Source: Aquila chrysaetos chrysaetos (Eukaryota > Chordata > Aves > Accipitriformes > Accipitridae). From it: a stretch of 64,000 nucleotides of DNA. Positions 1 through 15,700 of this stretch are shown here, one piece after another. Both the position numbers and the translations under genes were made by a program. Location: positions 27,657,363-27,721,362 of the forward strand of contig NC_044005.1 in NCBI RefSeq assembly GCF_900496995.4. Reading direction: 5' to 3'. Within the stretch, counting starts at the first letter, position 1, and each line of letters starts with the position of its first letter. A model generated the notes under the pieces. It worked only from the letters and a program-made list of their open reading frames with translations, was not told the origin of the DNA and searched no databases.

Positions 1-759
1 CAGGCCTTCACACAGATGTGTAGCAACTACAATATCGCTTGCTGCATCTAATAACCGAGGTACTTTAATCTACCTAATTTGTAAAAATTTTTTTTAACTT
101 GTAGCATTTTTGGTTCTTTATTACAGGTGTACAGGAAGGTTGTCCTTCCCCCTGCATTGTTTACTTGAGAAATATCAGCAGTACCCTCTTTGATTCATCT
201 GTCTTGAGTGATAATGTACAATACAGACGTTTAGCTGAAGAAGTGAGAGTGAAGACTGATTTTGTTGTTGTTAATTATTAAAGAGGCAGTATCAACACAA
301 AAATATGTACCGAACATGATGACTGTACCACGGTACTCCTGTATAATATAAATGTTTTTTGAAAAAAACAGTATTTTTCAACATTAGCTTTTATTTATTT
401 ATTTATTTAAGGCTAATGTACCATTAAAACTTTTTACTTTCACAGATCTCTTAGTAATTATCCAGCCCAGACAGGTCTTTTAAGGCACTAAGCAAACCCC
501 CAGTAAAATGATGAAACCAAACAGCTGATTGTACGCTGCTAGTACCAATATATATTTTAAAAATAGCATAGAAGAAATGCAAGTGAACGACACCATTCAA
601 GAAGGGGAAAAAACTATTAAAAAACCCTTTCCAGTGCAGTTGCACATGCAGTTCCAAGAAGACGTTTCATATTTTTAAGCAAAAAATACTTAAATATACA
701 CACTTCAAGTCAGTAACTTCACTTTTCCATAGATACAGTAGCTAAGCAGATTTTTATAC

Positions 760-3700
760 CTGGTGGAGGCAGAATTATCCTGCGTTCTCTGTCCCAAGGA
801 GGAGACAGGGATCCAGTATCTGATGGTGGTCTGTGGGGATCAGTTAATCTATCAGAAGTCAGCTCTCCTCTTTCATTACCACCTTCATACATGGCAGTTG
901 GTCCTCTGGATCCTAATCGAAGAAATCAGATAGCTATTTACCCAGGTATTTTAAATCCTCTATTATGGCTTTCTTCATTAAGTCTGAAAATAGTAAAATA
1001 AATCACAGAACACCAACACTGTCAAGATAGGAGAGGCGCACGGCTCCACAGGACTCTCCAGCTGTTTGCTGTTACGTTTACTGGAAGTGTTTAAAAGGTT
1101 TGTTTGGAATGAAAAAGTCTTAGTTCAACAGTAGTGCAACCTAGAGTACCTGCAATTTTTAAAAAAAAGAATAATCATTTTAAGAGTTTCAGTTCATTCA
1201 GATCAGAGAAACTAGTGCCCTCACAATAAATCTTCTTCTCAGTGCTAAAAAAACTGCTGCTAATCAAACCAAAAATTAGCACACTGGAAGTTAATACCCT
1301 CATCGTAAGAAGACAGCCACGTTACATTCAACACTCTTCTGGTTCTTTCTAATTCTTTATTCAAGAAAAAAAAAAGAAGAGAAGACCAAGTCAACACATA
1401 ACCAAAGGCAAGAGAAACTGTAACAACGAGTGATTTTAAGTTGCAAGCTTCCTTTAAAATAGATTTGTTCTGAAAAAACTGACAGAAGTACTGAATTCTG
1501 ATATCATTCTCTAATTCTCTACCCTAAAATTCAACCTAAAATTTGAAGCCATTTTGTGTCTTGTACAAAGTCAGATGAGCACTATAATTGCTCTGTAGCT
1601 GGCATTATTTAAACACATCATTTGTTTAATCTGCTGAAGTTATGTTAGTGCTCCATTGTGAAATGGGCAGTAGTTATGCCTTTGCATAGTCTCTTTCCTT
1701 GTTAATACTGCATCCTGAAATCCAGTTTTTAGTCTTCCTCACCAGCAACAGCTGAGCTACAGTTTAAAGATACACTGGACAGCTCAGTTTCATTACTTAC
1801 TGTCTCTATACAAATAAATTGTCAAGTATGATTTTGCTTGTGTGTGGTACAGCTACTGTTGAACATTCAATCTCAAGCTTTTCTGACTTAGAAAAATGAA
1901 TCAACTTTCATGTGCACTTGGGTATGCTTTTTACAAAGAATTAAAGTAAATAAATAGGCCATAGTGATCTTTAAAAATCATTGTTGACTAGTGAAATCCT
2001 TACAGATGAGACATTTAGACATATTTCCCATTAAATAAGTACAGGTTTCAACAGGTTTAACAGTAGTAGAGCTTCTTTATTACCTGTAACAGATGCTGAA
2101 CTCCACTCTAGCATTTATCTACACTATTTCCATCAACATCAAAAACATGAAGGAACGGTGTTTTTCTTCTCTTACAACCCCTGACATCACGGCTTGCTTT
2201 CACCTACTCCTCAATCTCTGAATTTTACTCCTTGCACACAACCTTCCTGGTCCCTTTTATCACTAGGGAAGAAACTGTCTCCATGTATATGACTGCCTCA
2301 AATTTAGAACAAAGGGAGGAAAACAATTTACTGAATCGGTAACTTTCTAGTATCATGACCCCCAATAAAACTCTCATGCTTTTGACAACACAGGTACCCT
2401 CTTCTTCTTTCACCGACTGCAGACCAATGAGATGGAAGTGGCAGTATTCTTTCTTCAGAAAACTAATCGACTCTTGTTCACTTTAAAATCCTAAGTTTAT
2501 TTCAGCAGAACCCCATTTGTCCAAGAAATAAAACAAGACTGATTAAGTTGGGCTTTTCACTTTTCTCAATCTATGCTTCTAAAGTAAATCCACTGACCAA
2601 CCTACTAGCAACAACTAAAGTTTCTATTGTACTGTTACACATTAGACAGCTTTAGAAGCAAGTTGAAAAACAGGAAGAGTTTTTCCAATTAACTATTGAT
2701 ATCGAATTGGTTGTTTTAACACTTCTTGTCACCAGCAAGAGGAAAAGGTGTGACAGGTTTATAGTAGAGGAGAGAGAAATCCAGAACAGATACATTTTCA
2801 AGTTTAAGAATTGTACCTCTTCCTCCTCCTCCACCTGGAAGCATAGGTGAAAGCCTTAAAGGACCCTCCAATAAAGTTGGAGGGGAAAGAAAAGCTCTTG
2901 TTTCAGATGAAGGCCGGCCCATTGGTGAGGGTCCATATGGGGAATGCTCTGGAACAGTTAAAACAAAATACTCAAGTTCACAATATTTAGTTTAGCAAAG
3001 TGTATAAAGTAATTAACTTCTCAGGTGAAGTTTAAAACTAAAATTGTATAAGTGAAATGAAAATTGTGCTCTAATTACCATGTGTATCATATACCTAGTC
3101 TACTCTCATCGATACTACAAACACTCTTAGTTTCAACAAAATACTCGACATGACCTAGAGTCACTTATGACCCAATTATTTTTTTAAATTACTTATTTGT
3201 ACATACACATGGCCAAGATAGTTTTCAAACAATTACATGCGTGTGGTCTTGGAAAACAAAACCATATACCAAAATAATTAGGCTCTATTTTACAATTCAA
3301 TACTGTACCTCTGCCAAATGGTCTAACTGGAACATCAAGAGCATAAGGATCTTTTTCTAAAAGGTCAAGTTTAAATTCCGTTTCAGTTAATCTGCAAATA
3401 AACAACAAAAAAGTAGTAAATAACCAAGAAGTGCAAAAGTTTTACTGGACCGCACTGTTTACTGCTAGGCTTTCTACTTAAAGGGTTAATGAAGCAAGGT
3501 ATTTTATTCCCTAAATAAAAAGACAAAGGATGTCACAGAACTCTGAACTTAAGAAATCCTGAAAGTGTTTCTCTATGCTGCTGTATTTAAACTGTAATTC
3601 GGAAGTTGAAGTGGCGTGTTAGATGTCACAATTCCTAGCATGATATTATTCTCCTGAGTACTCTAAATTGCATTCCAAGTATTAACACCTAAAGGTTCCT

Positions 3701-6700
3701 CCCAGCCACCACCACCTGATCTGTTAGCCCACTATTAACTTCTGAGATAAGCTGTAAAATCATGAGGTAACCATGACATCTGGTTGATACACACTTATTT
3801 AAAACAAACAAACAAAAAACAAACCCCCAAACCCTTTGAGTTCTAGTACTACCTTCTGCTTCTTTCCTGAAATATTTCAATATTTCACATAGTTCTTAAG
3901 TTCTTTCTTTCTTGCATGTTATCATTACAGGAATGCTCAAATGACTCCCTTTCTTTCAGAACTCCAATGGAACACTGTGCTCTCTCTGCCCTGTCTGGGC
4001 CACAATTGATTAACACAGGTCTAGAAAACATCAAATTGCATAAATCCAAAACATACTCACATGCCAAATTGCATTTGTTTAGAATTCGATCAGAATTGCA
4101 CTTACTTTTGTCTGTTATGTGCATTTTCTTTTTTTATATCATTGAGGTGTCTTTCAGCTGCTCGGGCTGTCAGCTTTGGGGAGGGACAAAAATCAGATGC
4201 TTAGATATTGTTATTTATTAATTAAATGCTTCATAAATGTGACAGGTCCTAGATCCAAGACATTTTTTTCTATCTGAAGCATGTGGCCTGTATTTTCACA
4301 AGATATGACTTGTGTATAAGGCATATGAAACAGATCCTCACATACGTCACCAAATGGCATTAGCAGCTCTACTACGCAAATTTTTGAGGAATGATACGGC
4401 TTTCTGCATGTTCTTAAAACTGCAGAAATTAAATTATTTGGCTACAGCTGCTTTGAAGCATCTACAGAATACGTACAAGATTTAAAGCCTCAAATTTTAT
4501 ATAAGAAAGTTTTATGTTAAAATCATATAGTTAAAAACTGTAAAATTATGACCATGAAGTACCATAGCTTTTAACAGTGTTCTATCTTATACAGACTATT
4601 CTGTGAAACTGAAGAATGTATTAGTCAGGAGATATTTTAATAAAGTTTCTTGTTTGGGAAAAAAGGTAAAAATGGATTTTGTGGCAACATTTTCAGGAAG
4701 CTGTCAATGGAACATACTGTTCTTACAGGACATAACGTTTTCTATTAGTAGATAAAAGGAGTGAAGTACATCCACGGAAAATACTAAAATGGCATTGAAA
4801 CAAGGCCAAAAGCTTTTATTATTAGCAAAATGTCACACACTTGTTAAGTGGTAACATGTTATTCCAGCAGATTTATTGCTACAGCAAATAATATTGTAAT
4901 ATCATTCTACTGTGCTCACTGCTATCCAGCTTAATTATTCCAACTATTTTATATGATAGAAGTACTTTTAACATGCTTTTGTGTATTTCTGCAATAAAAC
5001 TGTATGTTTAAAGGTGACAGGTTAGAGTTAATTTTGATTATCTGTTTTTAATAAGAAATAAAAAAGTGATAAAGAAAGCTATTCAAATCATGGAAAAGGA
5101 AGACACACAAAGTTCAGAAAATTCAGTAGCTGGAACTTACCCAATTATCGTGAGCTTTTTTCTCATGTGAAGTAATCTGTGATAGAGAGATTTCATTAGA
5201 TCATTATCATGTAAAAAAAGAAAACTTAAGATTGAGTATATGCTCTTATCCATAAACTTAACATGTGTGGATAATTTATAATGAGACATCTAAACTTAAA
5301 ATTTAACTTTATTAAAAAGTTATCTGGTGATCTCTGCTATGAAACTGTGTCAGTCAAAACCACACAGCATTGGGGCGGTGCAGGGAGCAAAAAACCACCC
5401 AACAAAACCAAGCCAAATACAGTATCACAACCTAGCTGAAAGTGGTATTTCAGTTGCAATAACAACCCTCCTGCTTGGCATAGATGGTAAGTAACACAAA
5501 GCACATACCTGATTCTGGTAAGAACGAATGGTTCTTTCTAGCTCTTCTTCAAGATCTTTTGCTCGCTGTCTGTAACAAAATTAGGATTTATGACATTGTA
5601 ATAAAATGTGGAGGAAAGTAATTTTAAATACAGTAAACACAATGGTAAACACAAGGTATAGTTAAGAATTGTCACTTAGGCCCATGGGATACATAAAAAT
5701 CATAGTAGCAGTGGAAGTTCTAGGTCCTAGATTAGTGCAAACTGAAATGTAAACAAAAGAACAGAACCAAAAAACCCAACACCTCCCCAGCTTTTCAGTG
5801 GTCTGTGATATGTTTCCAACACAAAGGATATCCCTCCACATATGCCTAACAGCCAGCCTCACCCAGCTCAGCAAATGTACCAGTCTGGCTGGAGCATCAT
5901 GCTGTTACAGGCTACCACAGTCAGTCCTGAGGGATAGTCACTTGCACTAAGGTTATTTCAAGACCACAGAAAGTATGATGCCACCTTTGCTGCCAGATGC
6001 CCTGTGCACAGCCTCTCTAGGTTCTACCCTCTCTCAGCAGGAGGGCCAAAGACACATTCATTGTTTAGTTATACTCCATCTGCAATATTAATAATCTCTT
6101 TAAAATTAAGATGTCTACGAAGTTCACGTTCTGAGTAAATCAAGAAGGGTGAATTCTGTCTTCCTGTATGAATACTGAAGAATGTCTACAAGAACTTTCT
6201 AGAGAAAGAATTAATCTAATTTACTCTTCAGGAAATATTGTTGATCAGTATCATTCAGTTAGTCAATACCTCCATAAACATTGAAGGAAGATGGGGAATA
6301 TACATTACAGATTGAAGAATTATGCCATAGTTTGAGAAACCACAGAAACAAACCAGAGGTACACAGTAGGTGCAACACAAAACAGAGCAAAGCAGTTAAA
6401 CAACAACTACAGAAAATATTCCCACATCACAGTATTATAGTAAAGAATTTCTAAACAACAGTACTATTTGACAGGCTTAGAGATACAGAAACAGAATACT
6501 ATAACTATACAACATAAATATGTTACGATCTATAGGAAAACTGAACATTGCATTTATTTTACAGTATTCTCTTAACTTCATATTTTTATCTCTGTTCAGT
6601 AAACGGAACTAGATTAGAGACGCACTTCTACCATTCCATTAAAGCTAACACGTCAATACAATCAGCATTCTAATGGAAGAAAAGTTACTAGTGATCGATC

Positions 6701-9700
6701 TTCCATACCCAAATTTTTTAACAAAGCAAAACCTCCCTTAGTATGTATTATTACACACAAACACACAAAAACTGGAAGAAAATACATTCACTTATGCTGC
6801 TGTTTTTATTAATTCTCTACTGCCGTTTGTTCACTTTGGAACAAGTGATTACAGCAACTAAAATCTGTAATTACCTGTAGCTGTTTAGTTCTTCAGCAGC
6901 ATGATTAATTTTTTCATCTACTTTAGAAAGCTTTTCTTCCTTCTGTAGGCGTTCTCTTTCTTCTACTGTCAGCTTCCTTTAAGAAAATTCAAAAACTATG
7001 GTTAATTCTGTTTCAAGTCAACAATTTTGTAGTTGGTCTGTCATGAAAAACTTCTCCAATTATTTAGGTGTGATGAATACATGGTATTTATCCAGATAAA
7101 AGAGTTTTATAGGCGATATATGAAGTGGCATAAATAACACTAGTTTGTATTCATATTAGTTTATTTAGTTTATTAACTGTTCTATATGAAACAATTAGAT
7201 TACCACTATTCCTAAAAGGAATCTGGAAGACAATCTATATTCCCAAAGAATATTTCTATTTGGGATGTCAGGGGTAAGCAGCCACAAATCAAACAAACTA
7301 AAAATCAAACTACACTAACTTTCAGTGATATGTTCTGGTACTTTTTTACATTTTACAATTATTTTCCAGAGAAGAAAAAAGGTTGTTATTAGCTATTAAA
7401 AAAATAGTTATTAAAAAAAATTCTTTCCAGGTTCCTCTTTCTTTATGCCTTAACGGGCACTACAGAAGAGAAAACCCATATTCCAGACCACAGATTATGC
7501 ACAAGATAATTCTGCAGAACACACACAGATACTACTGCTGCATACAGCCCTGAATGGATAAACTGGTCATTTTCCTGTAGGCAGCAGTCCTTTGCAATCA
7601 AACTATCTAAATCATGGGTCTTTTGAACATGATTTAAACTTTTCTACTCAATCTTCATTTCCCACTTTTCTATTTCCCTTGTTTGAACACATATAGGTTT
7701 TTAAAAGATGCTTTGTTAATACTAATAGCCTCTTATTCTGCTATCTCATCACGGTAGCTTCTCTCCACTCCTTTTTGGCTTTTCTAAAATCTTTGATAAG
7801 CAGCATACTCTTGCTGAGCTTCAATGTGGTGTTTTTAAATACCATCCACCCAGCCTGCAAACATTTTTCCTTTCTGACTGCACATCGTAGCTTCTTTTTA
7901 ACAGGTTCCCTCCACTCTCCACACCACACTCCCACCCCCCTTTTTTTAAAATCAAATGTTAACGTAGGGGATTTCTAGGTTTTGTTGCATCTACAAAGGT
8001 GCCAAATACCTATACAAATATATATACACTACAGAGAAGATTACTGAAAGTAATACTTTAAGAAGGTCCCGCATACCGCTCAGTACAGGACCAAGACTTG
8101 TGCTGCTTCTCTTGCTGCCTTCAAGATTACATCTGCTACTTGAAGAAATAATTTCTGGCTAGTAAAACTGTAATTTTACCATCATGCCCTAAAACGATGC
8201 CCTCTGCTCCCTCCCTGCCTCATGCACACACACACACTTCTGAAGGTTACTACGTGCCCCATCCCATCCCAATCAACTTTATTTCTAGTCCTTCACATAT
8301 TTCTGATTTCAGTCAGTAAGTCATAATCCCTGCTACCATCCTGACTGTGAGGCAGATAGTACAGCTCTCATATTCTATCTTTCCTGGTGAGGAAAAAGCC
8401 TGATACACAGATGTTCTATGTTGCTTACTGGTAATAGTTAGCTGGCCTATGTTTTAACTCTAAGCTTACTTTTATATATAGCATCACTCCTCTGCTGACA
8501 TTACTAGCTCTCTTTACTATGTAAAATATACCTCACAGTTAAAGCAGCTACTGATTATCTTTCTTTCAGCAACTTTGATAGCTGTATTACACCACATCTT
8601 AATTTAATTAAAAAACAAATAAATAATCAAGCTTTCCAACTTTACCCACCTTATTTCATAGATTAAAAATTTGTTACTTCTTATCTTTGTTTCTGTACTT
8701 GCTTGTGGAAAAGTCCTAAAATAATATACCACTACTTTCATGGAAACAATTTCTATACAATTACTGTGATCATAAATGTACATGAAGGTGTAACATAACA
8801 GGGTCTTCACAATTCAGAAAACTCTGGAAAGCAGTATCCAAATTTTCAATAATTTTCAGCCCCCCAAATCAAGGAGTTTTATTCAAATCAAACAGAAGGT
8901 ATTGAATATAAAAAGAGAAACCAGCACCTGTGTAGTTTCATTTCATTCTCTTGATAAAGCTCAGTCATTACTTTAAGTTTCTGCTGAAGCTTTTGAACTT
9001 CACTTTCCAAACGTTCATTTTCAGACTGCAGGGAAGCTTGCTGACTTTGAAGGTTTTCTATACGTTCTATCAAATTGAGAAATAATTATATTGGGACAAC
9101 GCAAAAGTTACAAAATTAAAATATCTGCAATATTTTAGTATATAAAAAGTCTGTAAAAACCTTTGATCCTATGTTGATTTAATAATATAAGCAATAACAT
9201 GTTAATATATTTCAATAATTTATACAAATTGAGAAGCAGTATTGCTCCTTTTTATGGGAAACCAGCAACTATACTCTCTACCTGCCACAAAGTGCAGCTC
9301 TGAGCGCATATCTAGCCTTTGCTCCAAATTGTATAGCTTCTTTCAAAACAATGCAGTTTTGTAATTCACAATATAAATTTTCATTTAGGGCTCTTATTAT
9401 TCTAATTATTCTACTAAAGGAGTAAAATAAGTACCATCATACACTCTTGCAGATTTACCCACGTGAGGTCTTGCTGAGTAGCGTGAAGGGATAACTTGTA
9501 TTTGTCAAACTACCTTATCTTTCCAAATTAAAATCAGTCATGTTTCTTTTCCTATTTACTACTCCTATGCCTCTCTTCAAGAAACATAGAAAACTTCAAT
9601 TAAGTTTGAATATCTTTATGGGATAGAGTTACAATCAATTTGGAAAACACACTAGCTCAAAGAGTCAGTTTAAAGGACTATCAAAAACTGAAAAATACAG

Positions 9701-12700
9701 TTTTACAGAGCATTTAATCACCCAAATAACAAAGCACTGTACATTCATACATGATGGCTACTCTGCTGGCTGTTATCTATGAAAGCAATAGCTAATTACA
9801 GGCTTTAATTTGAATTAAAGTGGCAATGTTTTCATTTCATAAGGTTTACTTCAGTATGCCCTACACAACAAAGGAAAAAACCACAGCAAGATGCTTTTAG
9901 GTTCAATTCTCCAAACGCAGTATTTTGGATTTTAAGAAGTATTGAGCTTGCACCCATTACAAACTAATTACAATTAAGCTACCATTTTTAAGAGATGGTT
10001 TTAAAATTTAGACTAAAACTCCATTGTTTCATGTCCAGAAATTATGTAAAGAAGGTATTAGATATTTACTAACATCACTTTGCCCACATATTTTAAGATT
10101 CTATAACTTAACAGTTATAGAATATTCTAACAGAGTACAACAAAATTTGCAAATGGTGCTTTAGCAACTTCGATTGCTTTACCTCTAAAATCAAATATTT
10201 AAAACAGCTAAGCAACTTAAACTCAAACAGGCATTTTAAAAATCAAGCAGAGCTATTAATGTAAACTTAATTCAGTTTTCACTGGAAGCAATACTTACAG
10301 TCTGTAACATCATTGTACAAAACCAACATCTTACTAATCTTAAAGGCAGAACAACATTTAATTACCTGTAAGTTCTCCTTTAGCTTTATTTTCATCAGAC
10401 AGTTTTGAATACATTTGATCTCTTTCTGTTTCCAGGGTCTTTAAACAAGCATTTAACTACAATCAAAATTTTAAAAAAATGAGCGTTTTAAGATTTCCAG
10501 AAACTGTTTGCATGCAAAAATATCTAATTAAACATTAAAAGGTGCTGAACTCTGTAATACTGATACCTACATGCAATTAAACTTACCAAAACCATTGCAT
10601 ATATTTCCTCTAGTTTCCCCCCTTCCATCCATAAGTTTCTTAAAATCACATACCTTTGCAGCATAGATCAATTTCTTTACAGTTCGTTTTTGCTGATCAT
10701 CTGATTGACAGAATAGAATAATATGTCACATAAAAAGCACAAAACTGTTTGTGACAGAGCTTACTAGTATTATTTTATTTTGTTTTTATAAAAAAAGCAA
10801 TCCCCAACATACCACGATAGGCATAGCATACTTGGAGGAAAAAGGGGGGGGGGGGGGAGAAAGGGGGGCTGTGCTATATTCTAGTGCTTGTTTGCCAATC
10901 AGACTCAGAATGCTCATGTTAAAAGTGAAATGCTTAATACACACTGTAAGATTTACTGGGATGTGCCCTACTGTATAATCAACATCAGCATAAGAAGAAG
11001 CTGCAGCAAGAAAAAGGAGGAAGAAAGGCTCCTCTGTGCTGCTGTTTTGAGGGGACCCACATCTACACCCACCTGATTCCAGTGCTATCATATTGCCTGC
11101 AACAAATAACACCTGTGTAAGGACTAGGAAACAGAAATTAGGCTCTGAGGACCCACAGTGCTACTGCTGGGACAAGCTTCAAGAAGAAACGAAAGCAAGG
11201 TTTCCACCTAAAAATGTTCGAGAATCACTGCTTAATACTAACATAGGCTGAAGTCATTCTGCAGGAGACTGAGCAGAGTCTTTACATTGCTCTATGATAA
11301 TATGTATGCTTTAGCTATTTCCACACACTGCTAAATAGTAGCACAGGTTGTTATTCTGGAGGTGTCCAAGGATCAGTTAACTGTCTGACATGAATAACAC
11401 TGGGTGAGTTTTTGAAAATCCAACTCTACAAAGCTAATGTTACAACCTTCCTGAAAGTTTGTTGGTTCTGTATTTCTAAAACAGCTATTAAATTAATATT
11501 TAAGATGGGAAGCTATACAAACCATACCTAAGTGCTCTCCATTCTCTGTTTCACCCTTTATATCCGTGTCCCAGTGATTATCTTCACTGTCATCATCTTC
11601 TCTTATTGCTGAACTCCAGTCTTTCATCTTCAGTAAGTATTGTGTCAGTGACTAAGAAAAAGCCACCACAAAACACAAACAGTAAAATAAACACAAACAA
11701 TTAAAATGTAGTTACCATTACAATTACATTTTCAGGATTTCTGTCCTTCATTTAGTTCCCTTAGTAGATTAAGGGAGTGCCATATACAGGATTCTAGATG
11801 CCTGATATGACTTTTTCTACTAAAACATATACCTGCAGGTCAACAGGTGTGCCCTTGTGAAGACTTTTCAGATAGCCAAGTATGCATGCTTTTAGCAGAG
11901 CTTGTGTATATAAGGTACACACATGTAAGAATACACTCCCAACTCCCATGCTCCAAATTCAAAAAAATGCAAATACTCTACCAGAACTAAGAGTTTTTCC
12001 TTATCTAATGTGCTGGCTTCCAAGGCTATCAGACTGCCCCATTGTGCTGCTAAGCAACCTTTTTGCTTAGCAGGAAATAAGACATTAGAGGATGGAGACA
12101 GCAAACAAAAACCCAAAACATCTTAATGCATATTAAGACCAGGAGAGGTTGTTAGACTTTCTTGGAACTTGGTGATTAGCATCTGTCATGGTTTAACCCC
12201 AGGCAGCAACTAAGCACCACGCAGCTGCTCACTCACTCCCCCCCACCCAGTGGGATGGGGGAGAGAATAGGAAGAATAAAACTCATGGGTTGAGATAAGA
12301 ACAGTTTAATAGAACAGAAAGGAAGAAAATAATAATGATAATAATAACAATAACAAAATGACAATAATAATCAAAGGATTGCAATACACAAAACAAGTGA
12401 TGCACAATGCAATTGCTCACCACTTGCCAACCGATGCCAAATTAGTTCCCGAGCAGCAATCCCCCCCCAGGCCAACTCCCCCCAGTTTATATATTGGCTG
12501 GGCATGAGAAGCTGAAAAATCCTTGACCTAGCATAAAGACTAGTTAGCAACAACTGAAAACATCAGTTTGTTATCAACATTCTTCTCATACTGAATCCAA
12601 GACATAACACTATACCAGCTACTAGAAAGAAAATTAACTCTACCCCAGCCGAAACCAGGACACCTTCAGCCTGAATAATTCGATTCAATGCCAGCTGTCA

Positions 12701-15700
12701 TAATTTACCTTGACTTGACTCTCTTTATTTTTCAATACTTCTTCTATATCTGCTTTAGACGATTCAAACATCTTAGTTTGTTCATTTAGTTCACTGAATC
12801 GTTCACCCCATCCTTCAGCTTCTTGTAAAAGCTAAAAAGGGAAATACCAGATTAGCATGATTGTCTATTACAACCGAGAATCAAGGATGAACAGTACTTG
12901 AGCCTGTTACATATATTGTCTACACATAAGCAGAATTTTAACCTCTCACCCATCAGTAAAAATTAAGAGATAGATCACAACACAGTTAAATCTCAAACGT
13001 TGAAAAGTAAGGCTTCTGTTATTGTCTAGTTGCTTTAGCCGCCATAGCTCTCCGTTGTAATTAGTTGTTAGGATATTTTTAAACATTTATAAGAACAGTT
13101 CAGTTAATATTCCACTCATTTGAAAAACCCTGATGTGACAATAGCAATGGATATAAAATAGTGACAATTTGTGTAACAGCTACAAACACTGGGGAGTGGA
13201 TGAAGAGGAAAACACTCATTCCCCAACATCCATACACACTTCCGCAATTGTACCCATGTCTTTTCAACCTAGAAGAGGTTGGAGAGGTAAGGAAAACCAG
13301 GAAGCTTTTTAGACATCTATTTAAATTCACATGACTTGCAAAACTACATTATTTTTCCTACTCTCCTCCATACCTCTTAAATTAATTTTAAAATTTTATT
13401 TTAAAAAAGCTTCCCTGTTAATGAAAGTCACAGCAACTGTATGTAATCAACACTTACTAGTATGTATCTTTGTAATTAACTGTGGTTAACTAAAAAGACA
13501 GGTAGACTCCAAGGTTACATTTTACAGACATCCCCTAGTAAAATGTCATTTCACAAAAATACTTCACTGCTGTAAAGGGATTAGTACTCTGAAGCACGCA
13601 CCAGTTCATTAAGAATAACCACTGCAACATATTAACTAATTAAACCATGCCTTCATAGTGTGAGAATGAAATTGAACTGATGCAAATTTCTGTTAAGACA
13701 AAACATGCAATACAAAAACATAGGGTACAGTAAAAAAAAAAAAAAAAAAAAAATCTTAAGTCTCTTTCAAAAGAATACTGCTTAAAGTTGCCCAACAGGC
13801 AACCAATTTAAAAGCAGTGAATGTACAGAAAGGAGTAACTAGGTTGAGCAACAAGAACGTAACAGCCAGTTATACTAAAAATAAAACCAGAAAATGGTAC
13901 TTAAACAGGGGAACTGCCATGCAAATAGACAAGCAAGCCTGAACACTACTTATCAAAGATAAACTGGAAGCCATAAAACAAAAGGTATGTGACCAGAATT
14001 GGATGAACCCCACTTGGCACACAACTGCACCTTTCAAGCAGTAAAAGCCACATATGAATTTGCAGCATCATGCAAACTACTTATTACAGATAAAACAAAA
14101 ATACTCTTTATGCTAATACTGCTCAGAAGACATACACAGGCAACTAGTTTTATCATTAATTGTCACCCTCAAAGGGAAGCTAATTAAGATATTCCTTCTT
14201 CACGAAGCCAAAGAGAAAATAAATTGATATGACTTTATAAACCTGTAAGAATTACAATAAAGAGAAATAGCAAGGATTTGCAATAAGCTGAAGCAATATG
14301 TATTTCTAAAGTTCCTGCAAAAAACAAAGTACAGAAAGTTTGGAGTTTAGTAACAGTTCCCTTGTTCAAACTAAAAGGCCCAATCCTCTCTCTGACACAT
14401 CATAAATCTGAGACAGCACATCTGTTATGTTTAAGCTATGATGTGCCAGAAGATTATGACCCATTAGTGCAAATGGACAGAGGAAGAAAGTACTCTAGTT
14501 TCTGTGAACAAATAACATCTTTGTTACCTTTTGAGCATAAGTGAAATTCCATCTTTAAAAAAAAGTAAGAAAGAAAAATAAAAAGGGATATGCATATTCT
14601 AATATAGCAAACTAATTCACATGCTTACAACAACTTCATAAAAGAGAATATAAATAAGCAAAGCAGATACTTTCTCTTCTTTCCTTATCAGGTTCCATCA
14701 ACTCTTATCTGGTTATTTATCTACTAAAAAGCATAGCAAAATACAGTATACACAAATGTTCTCAAATTATTAAAAACTGCAACAAAGCTCAGCTAACAAG
14801 AAAACGTAGTAATTCATCCTAAATAATGGGGTTAAGGAACTGCTATATCTAGGTTATTTTATCCAGAAGGAATGCAAAAAACCCCTTATTTTTATCTAGG
14901 AATACGGCAAGTTAATTACATCCCGAGAGTTCTTTTTATTGATTTTTTTTTCCTGGTTTTGCTTGATATAAAATGATTGCCTATAAAATGTATAGTAATT
15001 GTCAGCACTTAGTATTATCTTACTGTAAGTACTATTTTTTAATAAGAGGAAAGAAAAAGAAGATTATTTTCACACACACAAACAACTGGATAATTTCTGT
15101 TTGAACCCAAGGAATTACCAGAGAAAAAAACCAAAAAAAATCCCTCTCTATTAAAACTTGTGTACTGCTTCTCAAAATTTATTATATAAGTATACTGTCA
15201 CATTTTAAATAAAGCACCGAGACCAGACCCTTCCTCCTCACAGAAACAAAGAGGATGTATAGATTAGACAAAAAACTCTTGAAAGAAAATAATTCTCAAG
15301 CAACTTCATCTCACAGTGATAACACCCAAATCTGTTTCTCCACTCACAGCGTCTCATAAAATTGTCTTCCTTTTTTTTTGTAGTCACAAACAGGTACCCT
15401 TCTAAAATTAGAGAAAAATTTGAAGTTTCACTGATAACAGAATTGTGCAAACTGAAACATTCTTCCTGCAGAAAATTTTCTATTTCCAGTAATCTTTTTT
15501 TTTTCCTGAATCAGTAAGTCTGATATGCACAATGTTTTGATAGAGAGGACTAAAGCACTCCCCAGCTTTTTATTAGACTGCAAAAACCAACAGGCCTGTA
15601 CTTCTACTCCCCATCTGGCAAGGTATCTATCAGGTTACTGTTCAGACAACAAGGAGATCATCAGCCAGTCAGGAAAATAAGCACATATCCATTAAAAAAA

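Noticed and set aside
1-759. Search for the next MIA2 proline-rich exon
   Set aside because: No stretch on the minus strand encodes the expected continuation after RRIILPPPG with splice sites, so the remaining exons are placed outside the window.
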